Of a stretch of 19,413 nucleotides of DNA, positions 13,858 through 19,413 are shown piece by piece. Source of the stretch: an uncultured Alistipes sp. (GTDB lineage: Bacteria > Bacteroidota > Bacteroidia > Bacteroidales > Rikenellaceae); assembly GCA_904502005.1 (NCBI GenBank), contig CAJGDC010000039.1:1-19413 (forward strand). The letters run 5' to 3'. The translations under genes were made by a program, and so were the position numbers. How positions within the stretch are numbered: position 1 is the first letter of the stretch; each line of letters starts with the position of its first letter. The notes beneath the pieces are model-generated. The model searched no databases. It saw only the letters and a program-made list of their open reading frames with translations, and was not told where the DNA came from.

Positions 13858-14834
13858 AGGCTGAGCTTTAAGTCTGCAAGTACCACAGCCATAGCTGCCT
13901 CAACGACTACCGAGGCACGAAGCACAATACAAGCGTCATGGCGCCCCCCTATCTTAAGCTCCTCAACACTCTGAGTTGCAAAGTTATAGGTCTGCTGACC
14001 CAGGCCAATACTCGGCGTCGGTTTTATCGCAACACGTACCACTATAGGGTTGCCATTTGTTATTCCGCCATTTATTCCGCCCTCATGATTTGTCGCTGTA
14101 GTGCCTTTGTCGTCAATAATTCGGTCATTGCGCTCGCTACCACGTAGACGCACCCCCTCAAAGCCACTACCAAACTCAACACCCTTAACCGCCGGAACTG
14201 CAAAGAGCAGATGTGCCGCCATACTCTCCACAGAGTCAAAGAATGGCTCTCCGAGGTCACGACCAGCGCCCGTCACTATACACTCTATAACTCCGCCCAC
14301 AGAGTCGGCATCCCCTTGTGCTGCAGCGACAATTGTCGCAAACTGCTCAGCATCACGACAACCTCCAAGTTCAACTATCTGGCTGCTGAATGTCGCGCCA
14401 CTCATTATCTTCTTTGCCACCACACCTGCAGCAACGATGAGCAGCGTCATGCGACCCGAGAAGATTCCTCCGCCACGAAGGTCAAACTCCTCCCCATACT
14501 TATGGCGAGCTGTAAGGTCAGCGTGCGAAGGGCGTGGATGCACCCTGAGCTTATCATAATCTGCTGAGCGGGTGTTCTCATTATAGAATACAATCTCCAG
14601 CTTTTCGCCCGTCGTTATGCCATCTCTTACGCCGCTAACAATATGCGGAATATCGCCTTCACGTCGCGGTGTAGTACCCTTAGCACCAGCGCGGCGACGG
14701 CTAAGATCTGCCTCAAAGTCAGCCTCACACAGATTTATACCGGCCGGCACACCAGAGATAATAACACCCAACGACTCTGTATGTGAGCCACCATAAATCT
14801 CTATTCTAAAGGCTTTTCCAAAACTATTGTGCAT
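13854..14834 (-). CDS. aroC: Chorismate synthase, short divergent form
   Basis: 326 residues, against about 350-365 for most AroC. It converts EPSP to chorismate with reduced FMN, the last step before aromatic amino acids and folate branches. Signatures are present but altered: GGSHTESLG (usual GESHG.xxG) with His18, RRRAGAKGTTPRREGD at 47-61, RPSHADLT at 101-108 with His104 (usual RPGHAD), RGGGIFSGRMT in place of RGGGRSSARET, and GGRHDAC near the C-terminus retaining the aspartate. The two histidines and the aspartate thought to be catalytic are intact, so activity is expected. The gene overlaps aroA by 11 bases and prmC by 4, consistent with coupled synthesis of consecutive pathway enzymes. 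Confidence 0.93.
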   Translation of the reverse strand: MHNSFGKAFRIEIYGGSHTESLGVIISGVPAGINLCEADFEADLSRRRAGAKGTTPRREGDIPHIVSGVRDGITTGEKLEIVFYNENTRSADYDKLRVHPRPSHADLTARHKYGEEFDLRGGGIFSGRMTLLIVAAGVVAKKIMSGATFSSQIVELGGCRDAEQFATIVAAAQGDADSVGGVIECIVTGAGRDLGEPFFDSVESMAAHLLFAVPAVKGVEFGSGFEGVRLRGSERNDRIIDDKGTTATNHEGGINGGITNGNPIVVRVAIKPTPSIGLGQQTYNFATQSVEELKIGGRHDACIVLRASVVVEAAMAVVLADLKLSL

Positions 14835-16077
14835 ATAAAAGTTGCTCTAATGTTTCAAAAAAATCTGGATAGCTCTTTGCCACGCTCTCTGCGCCATGAA
14901 TTGTCACCCCACGCTTGCTTATAAGGCCCGCAACAGCAAGTGTCATTGCCATACGATGGTCGCCATGGCTATCGACCTCAACGCCACCAATAATCTCACC
15001 GCCACGAATCTTCATCACATTTTCAGTACTCAAATCGACCTCAATACCCAACCTTCCAAACTCGTGCGCTATAGCCTCAGCGCGATTGCTCTCCTTATGT
15101 TCAAGACGATGTGTGCCGATAATTGTACTCACACCCTCTGCCGCTGCTGCCAGAGTGGCAAGAGCAGGAAATAGGTCTGGGCAATGTGTTGCATCAAACT
15201 CGAAGGCGTGAAGTGGACGATGTGCCGCCTTAATAGTATCACCCTCAGAGACCAGTTCTGCACCTGCTCGCACAAGGGCATCGCAGATAGCCACATCCGC
15301 CTGCTTTGAGAGCATTGAGATATTTCCGACAGTAACATCTCCTGCAACAGCGCCTGCAACCAGAAGCATTGCCGCAGCGCTCCAATCACCCTCAATAGTA
15401 TATGTACGAGGAGTATAGCTCTGATTACCAGCGACATAAAACTGCTTATAATCATTATGTTCTATAGCTACACCTGCCTGGTGGGCAATATCAATTGTCA
15501 TATCAAGGTAAGGCTTAGATACAGCCTTTGTGACATTTATCACCGTATCATTCTCAGCAAGTGGCAACGCAAGCAGTAGACCCGTAACAAACTGAGACGA
15601 GACGCTGCCATCAACATCTATCTCACCACCCTCAATAGGGCCACAGACCTCTATTGGCAATCTTCCACCACCATCACGTACATCTACGCCAAGCTGACGC
15701 AATGGTGAAATCATCATATCCATAGGACGATAGAGAAGTGTTCCCTGGCCAGCAATGGTAATCCAACGGTCACACAGCGACGCTATCGGAGTAAATAGGC
15801 GGGCGGCAAGCCCCGACTCCCCAACATGAAGTCTATCTGACAGAGGCGCTAATCCTCCCTGAACAACAAGAGTTCGATTATCCTTACGGGTAACCTTAGC
15901 ACCCAAAGCCTCTATGCAACTTATAGCCGAGAGAGTGTCGTTACAAAAATCTATATTCTGTAACACACACTCCCCCTTTGTCATCAGAGCCACAGCAAGT
16001 GCCCTCTGAGCGTAACTTTTAGAACACGGTGGCAGCACATAACCATGTAGCCGCCCCGCAGATATATTTTTGTCCAA
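14824..16077 (-). CDS. aroA: 3-phosphoshikimate 1-carboxyvinyltransferase (EPSP synthase)
   Basis: 417 residues; transfers the enolpyruvyl group of PEP to shikimate-3-phosphate. Active-site motifs are SKSYAQR at 19-25 (Lys20, Ser21, Arg25), GESGLAAR at 86-93, VSSQF at 159-163, Asp301 in CPDLF, KESNR at 328-332 with Glu329, DHR at 373-375 and Lys401. The start is a TTG (MDKNISAGRLHG), 18 bases after the lptB stop; no in-frame ATG, GTG or TTG lies between, and the next ATG would remove the Lys20 region, so the TTG is required. In the PEP/glyphosate loop, residues matching E. coli Thr97 and Pro101 are both leucine (Leu90, Leu94), while Gly96 is kept as Gly89. The gene overlaps aroC by 11 bases. 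Confidence 0.94.
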   Translation of the reverse strand: MDKNISAGRLHGYVLPPCSKSYAQRALAVALMTKGECVLQNIDFCNDTLSAISCIEALGAKVTRKDNRTLVVQGGLAPLSDRLHVGESGLAARLFTPIASLCDRWITIAGQGTLLYRPMDMMISPLRQLGVDVRDGGGRLPIEVCGPIEGGEIDVDGSVSSQFVTGLLLALPLAENDTVINVTKAVSKPYLDMTIDIAHQAGVAIEHNDYKQFYVAGNQSYTPRTYTIEGDWSAAAMLLVAGAVAGDVTVGNISMLSKQADVAICDALVRAGAELVSEGDTIKAAHRPLHAFEFDATHCPDLFPALATLAAAAEGVSTIIGTHRLEHKESNRAEAIAHEFGRLGIEVDLSTENVMKIRGGEIIGGVEVDSHGDHRMAMTLAVAGLISKRGVTIHGAESVAKSYPDFFETLEQLLYAQ

Positions 16078-16095
16078 ATTTATGGTATTTATTTA

Positions 16096-16884
16096 TTACT
16101 CTTCACTCTCTGCAACCTCCTCACTCGCCACAACATCCTTGCGCTTGCGCTTAAGCTCGAAGTTCTTACCGAGGTATACGCGACGCACCATCTCATCCTC
16201 TGCAAGTTCCTCGGCAGTACCGGTCTTTAGAATCTTACCCTCATAGAGCAGGTATGTTCGGTCGGTAATCTCAAGAGTCTCATCTACATTGTGGTCGGTG
16301 ATAATCACGCCGATATTCTTACCCTTCAGCGTAGCGACAATACTCTGAATATCCTCTACCGCAATAGGGTCTACGCCCGCAAATGGCTCGTCAAGAAGGA
16401 TAAAAGATGGGTTGATAGAGATTGCACGCGCAATCTCTGTTCGGCGACGCTCACCACCCGAGAGTTGGTTACCATAGCTTTTGCGCACCTTCTGCAGTCT
16501 AAACTCCTCAATTAGCTCCTCAAGACGATGGCGCTGATACTCCTTTGTATAATTTGTCATCTCAAGCACCGCGCGGATATTATCCTCAACGCTCAGATGG
16601 CGAAAGACAGAGGCCTCCTGCGCAAGGTAGCTCACACCGAGCTGTGCACGCTTATAGACTGGCAGGGTTGTAAGCTCGTTCACCTGTCCATCGTCCTGCT
16701 CAAGGAATATTCTACCTCCATTAGGTTTGATAAGTCCTACAATCATATAGAACGAGGTTGTCTTACCTGCACCATTAGGGCCGAGAAGACCGACAATCTC
16801 GCCCTGATTAACCTCGATGGAGACGTGATCAACTACGGTACGCGACTTGTATCTTTTGATTAAATCGGTTGTATACAGCTTCAT
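16096..16884 (-). CDS. lptB: LPS export ABC transporter ATP-binding protein LptB
   Basis: 262 residues. Walker A GPNGAGKT is at 35-42, the Q-loop glutamine at 89, the signature LSGGERRR at 141-148, Walker B ILLDEP at 162-167 and the switch His198. LAQEASVFRHLSVEDN and LDEPFAGVDPIAVEDIQ are typical of LptB and distinguish it from amino-acid importers. LptB powers lipopolysaccharide extraction from the inner membrane with LptFGC, none of which are in the window. The tail beyond residue 240 is a charged extension (KRKRKDVVASEEVAESEE) longer than in E. coli. It is the first gene of the seven-gene operon; a -7 box lies at 16922-16929. Confidence 0.94.
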   Translation of the reverse strand: MKLYTTDLIKRYKSRTVVDHVSIEVNQGEIVGLLGPNGAGKTTSFYMIVGLIKPNGGRIFLEQDDGQVNELTTLPVYKRAQLGVSYLAQEASVFRHLSVEDNIRAVLEMTNYTKEYQRHRLEELIEEFRLQKVRKSYGNQLSGGERRRTEIARAISINPSFILLDEPFAGVDPIAVEDIQSIVATLKGKNIGVIITDHNVDETLEITDRTYLLYEGKILKTGTAEELAEDEMVRRVYLGKNFELKRKRKDVVASEEVAESEE

Positions 16885-16921
16885 ATAGATCTTTTTGAAA
16901 CTTTTTTGTTTATTTTTTTTA

Positions 16922-16929
16922 CAAAGTTA
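16922..16929 (-). promoter_or_regulatory. -7 promoter element for the lptB operon
   Basis: TAACTTTG on the minus strand fits TAnnTTTG. The expected -33 position overlaps the recQ -7 box and is not a consensus TTTG. The predicted transcript start near 16916 gives a leader of about 32 bases. Confidence 0.5.
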
Positions 16930-16952
16930 TACTTTTTTTCCAAAATTATCAC

Positions 16953-16960
16953 TATCTTTG
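16953..16960 (+). promoter_or_regulatory. -7 promoter element for recQ
   Basis: TATCTTTG on the plus strand matches the consensus exactly. No TTTG is found 19-21 bases upstream, where the divergent lptB -7 box lies. The predicted start near 16966 gives a leader of about 49 bases. Confidence 0.55.
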
Positions 16961-17014
16961 AGTAAGATTTTCCGTTTTTGGAACAATAAGTGACTACAAA
17001 TTATAATTTAGGAT

Positions 17015-19207
17015 ATGGCGCAGCAACTGACCGACAGAGAGTTAATACATGCGAAGCTCAAAGAGTATTTCGGCTTTACATCCTTTAAGGGCAACCAAGA
17101 GGCGGTGATTCTGAATCTTCTCTCGGGTCGTGACACATTTGTTCTTATGCCGACAGGTGGCGGAAAATCTCTCTGCTACCAGCTGCCGGCTCTTATGATG
17201 GATGGTGTAGCAATCATCATCTCTCCACTTATTGCCCTGATGAAGAATCAGGTAGATGCCATGCGTACCTTCTCTGACAACCCAGGCATCGCCCACTTCC
17301 TCAACTCCTCACTCTCGAAGAATGCTGTGCAGCAGGTGCGTGAGGATGTTCTTGCAGGCAAGACCAAGCTGCTATATTTCGCCCCAGAGTCACTTACAAA
17401 GGAGGACAACATCGCCTTCCTTCACAAGATAAAAATCTCATTCTACGCCATTGACGAGGCTCACTGTATCTCTGAGTGGGGACACGACTTCCGTCCTGAG
17501 TATCGCCGTATACGTCCAATTATAAACGATATTGGCCAGGCTCCGCTCATTACACTCACCGCAACAGCTACGCCAAAGGTGCAGATGGATATTCAGAAGA
17601 ACCTCGGCATGACAAACGCCACAGTGTTCAAGAGTTCGTTCAACCGTCCAAACCTCTACTACGAGTTGCGTCCAAAGAACGACCCAGACCGAGATATTAT
17701 CCGCTTCATAAAGCAGAACGAGGGCAAGAGTGGCATTATCTACTGCCTAAGTCGCAAGAAGGTTGAGGAGCTGGCTGAGCTTCTTGTAGCCAATGGTATC
17801 AAGGCGCTGCCTTACCATGCCGGTATGGATGCGCAGACACGAGCCGACAACCAGGATGCCTTTCTTAAGGAGGGTGCCGATGTTATCGTAGCAACCATCG
17901 CCTTCGGTATGGGTATTGACAAGCCGGATGTGCGCTTTGTAATCCACTACGACATTCCGAAGTCACTTGAGGGATACTACCAGGAGACCGGTCGTGCGGG
18001 TCGTGATGGTGGCGAGGGATTCTGCCTTACCTTTTATAATTATAAGGATATTCAGAAGCTCGAGAAGTTTATGCAGGGTAAGCCCGTTGCCGAGCAGGAG
18101 ATTGGCAAGCTACTACTTCTTGAGACACAATCATATGCCGAGAGTAGCATGTGCCGTCGTCGCACGTTGCTCCACTACTTTGGCGAGGAGTACACCGAGG
18201 AGAACTGTGGCAGCTGCGACAACTGTTGCAACCCTCGTCCACGCATAAATGCTACGGAGGAGTTAGCCACCGCACTTGAGGCTCTCAAGAGCATCGGCGA
18301 CAAGTTTAAGATTGACCACCTCATAGCGCTACTGCTTGGTAAGACAACGGCAATAATCAAGAGTTATGGACATAACAACAGTGAGTTTTTCGGCGTTGGC
18401 GCAGACAAGAGCAGCAACTTCTGGAGCGCTGTTATTCGCCAAGGACTCATCATGGGTCTGATAACCAAAAACATTGAGAACTACGGACTTATATCCATAA
18501 CCCCTGCGGGCGAGAAGTTTATTGACAGCCCTACAACCGTACGCATTGCCGAGGACCGCGACTACGACGAGGAGGAGGATACAAAGAGCACCGCTCCTGC
18601 AAATGGTGGCGTGGCAGACGAGGAGCTATACGCTATGCTCAAAGACCTCAGAAAGAAGGTTGCTAAGAAGCACGACCTGCCTCCATACGTCATCTTCCAG
18701 GACCCATCTCTGGCAGATATGGCAATCCAGTACCCGATAACTATTGAGGAGATGCAGAACATCTCGGGCGTGGGCGCTGGTAAGGCTAAGAAGTTCGGCG
18801 AGGAGTTTGTCGCCCTAATCAAAGCCTATGTGGAGGAGAAGGAGATTATCCGCCCTCAGGACATGGTCGTGAAGGCTGTGGCAAATAAGGCAAGCAATAA
18901 GATTTTCATCATCCAGTCTATCGACCGACAGATGGATTTTGATGATATTGCCAAAGCCAAAAATCTCACCTTTGACGAGCTACTCACAGAGATTGAGACC
19001 ATCGTAAACTCTGGTACTCGCCTCAATATCAGCTACTTCGTTGATGACTACATGGATGAGGAGAAGATTGACGACATCTTCCTCTACTTCAAAGAGGATG
19101 CCGAGTCTGACTCCCTTGCCGAAGCCTACGAAGAGCTGGGCGACGAGTACACCGAGGAGGAGATTCGCCTTGTGCGCATCAAGTTCCTCTGCGAAGCGGG
19201 CAACTAA
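17015..19207 (+). CDS. recQ: ATP-dependent DNA helicase RecQ
   Basis: 730 residues, longer than E. coli RecQ (about 610). Motif 0 FTSFKGNQ is at 21-28, Walker A MPTGGGKS at 45-52, DEAH at 147-150 and the aromatic-rich loop CISEWGHDFRPEY at 151-163. TATATP follows at 182-187, and the motif V/VI region AFGMGIDKPDVRFVIHYDIP ... QETGRAGRDG spans 296-332. The RQC domain carries zinc cysteines 380, 398, 401 and 404, with a winged helix to about 510. An HRDC domain covers about 533-606 (ISGVGAGKAKKFG). A further acidic helical extension of about 110 residues (620-730) is typical of Bacteroidetes RecQ. It unwinds DNA 3'-5' in recombination and fork repair. It is divergent from lptB and followed by a terminator. 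Confidence 0.96.
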   Translation: MAQQLTDRELIHAKLKEYFGFTSFKGNQEAVILNLLSGRDTFVLMPTGGGKSLCYQLPALMMDGVAIIISPLIALMKNQVDAMRTFSDNPGIAHFLNSSLSKNAVQQVREDVLAGKTKLLYFAPESLTKEDNIAFLHKIKISFYAIDEAHCISEWGHDFRPEYRRIRPIINDIGQAPLITLTATATPKVQMDIQKNLGMTNATVFKSSFNRPNLYYELRPKNDPDRDIIRFIKQNEGKSGIIYCLSRKKVEELAELLVANGIKALPYHAGMDAQTRADNQDAFLKEGADVIVATIAFGMGIDKPDVRFVIHYDIPKSLEGYYQETGRAGRDGGEGFCLTFYNYKDIQKLEKFMQGKPVAEQEIGKLLLLETQSYAESSMCRRRTLLHYFGEEYTEENCGSCDNCCNPRPRINATEELATALEALKSIGDKFKIDHLIALLLGKTTAIIKSYGHNNSEFFGVGADKSSNFWSAVIRQGLIMGLITKNIENYGLISITPAGEKFIDSPTTVRIAEDRDYDEEEDTKSTAPANGGVADEELYAMLKDLRKKVAKKHDLPPYVIFQDPSLADMAIQYPITIEEMQNISGVGAGKAKKFGEEFVALIKAYVEEKEIIRPQDMVVKAVANKASNKIFIIQSIDRQMDFDDIAKAKNLTFDELLTEIETIVNSGTRLNISYFVDDYMDEEKIDDIFLYFKEDAESDSLAEAYEELGDEYTEEEIRLVRIKFLCEAGN

Positions 19208-19226
19208 GGTACGCAGCGCTGTTGCT

Positions 19227-19270
19227 GTTTGAAAAAAGCGGCACCAAATTGCAAAATTTCAAACTTTTTT
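19227..19270 (+). terminator. Rho-independent terminator of recQ
   Basis: GTTTGAAA (19227-19234) pairs perfectly with TTTCAAAC (19257-19264), followed by six T. The 22-base loop is long and the stem AT-rich, so strength may be moderate. Confidence 0.6.
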
Positions 19271-19279
19271 CGGAAATAT

Positions 19280-19310
19280 TTTGCAGATACAAAAATTTGC
19301 ACTATCTTTG
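19280..19310 (+). promoter_or_regulatory. Bacteroidetes-type promoter of the initiator tRNA gene
   Basis: TTTG (19280-19283), 19 bases, TATCTTTG (19303-19310). The predicted start near 19317 lies about 37 bases before the mature tRNA 5' end. Confidence 0.8.
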
Positions 19311-19353
19311 CACCTGCAAACGAGAAATTTCGCTTCGGCAAATTACGATACAT

Positions 19354-19413
<60 letters not shown>

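Noticed and set aside
14101..14559. 152-residue open frame on the plus strand inside aroC
   Set aside because: Antisense to a well-identified aroC; composition is Ser/Pro/Arg-rich as expected for a shadow frame.

Overview
The window looks like chromosomal DNA of a gut-type Bacteroidetes, most likely order Bacteroidales. The gene set (type B ribosomal protein L31, PepSY-like secreted protein, POTRA-less Omp85 protein, LptB, SBF transporter, M23 protein, lipoproteins) fits this. So do the promoters: several intergenic regions carry the Bacteroidetes sigma-factor consensus TTTG-N19/20-TAnnTTTG, and start codons lack clear Shine-Dalgarno sequences. The shape of the chorismate synthase and other proteins suggests an Alistipes/Rikenellaceae-like lineage, but that is only an impression. 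I found no phage, insertion sequence, CRISPR array or toxin system. The region reads as core genome plus a few lineage-specific secreted proteins.

Layout. (1) 1-191: the 3' end of rpmE2 (+) and its terminator. (2) 193-2179: comEC and a PepSY-like secreted protein (both -), separated by a terminator whose T-tract supplies the -33 box of the comEC promoter. (3) 2180-2493: an intergenic region dominated by a ~130-bp nested inverted repeat containing a bidirectional terminator. (4) 2494-6163: a three-gene minus-strand operon encoding an SBF/BASS-family transporter, a PlsC-type acyltransferase and an Omp85-like barrel, with gaps of 3 and 1 nt. (5) 6164-6471: a divergent promoter region. (6) 6472-7804: a plus-strand oxidative-stress operon of thioredoxin, ferritin and superoxide reductase, closed by a terminator. 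(7) 7928-9477: two unrelated lipoprotein genes (+), each with its own promoter; the second has a hairpin with a G9 tract in its leader. (8) 9522-16884: a seven-gene minus-strand operon, lptB-aroA-aroC-prmC-recX-M23 peptidase-secreted amidotransferase-like protein, with overlapping or nearly touching genes. (9) 17015-19207: recQ (+), divergent from lptB. (10) 19354-end: the start of an initiator tRNA-Met gene with a textbook promoter.

How the genes fit together. The thioredoxin/ferritin/superoxide reductase group would reduce superoxide, store iron and maintain thiols in an anaerobe exposed to oxygen. The SBF/acyltransferase/barrel operon combines an inner-membrane transporter, a phospholipid-type acyltransferase and an outer-membrane barrel, which suggests an envelope or lipid task. 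The seven-gene operon mixes LPS export (LptB), the last two shikimate-pathway steps before chorismate (AroA, AroC), release-factor methylation (PrmC), RecA regulation (RecX) and two secreted proteins that may act on the cell wall.

No clearly new multi-gene system is visible. The items most worth following are the nested repeat behind the Omp85 gene, the G-tract leader hairpin, the secreted amidotransferase-fold/PPC protein coupled to an M23 peptidase, and the divergent AroA/AroC pair.
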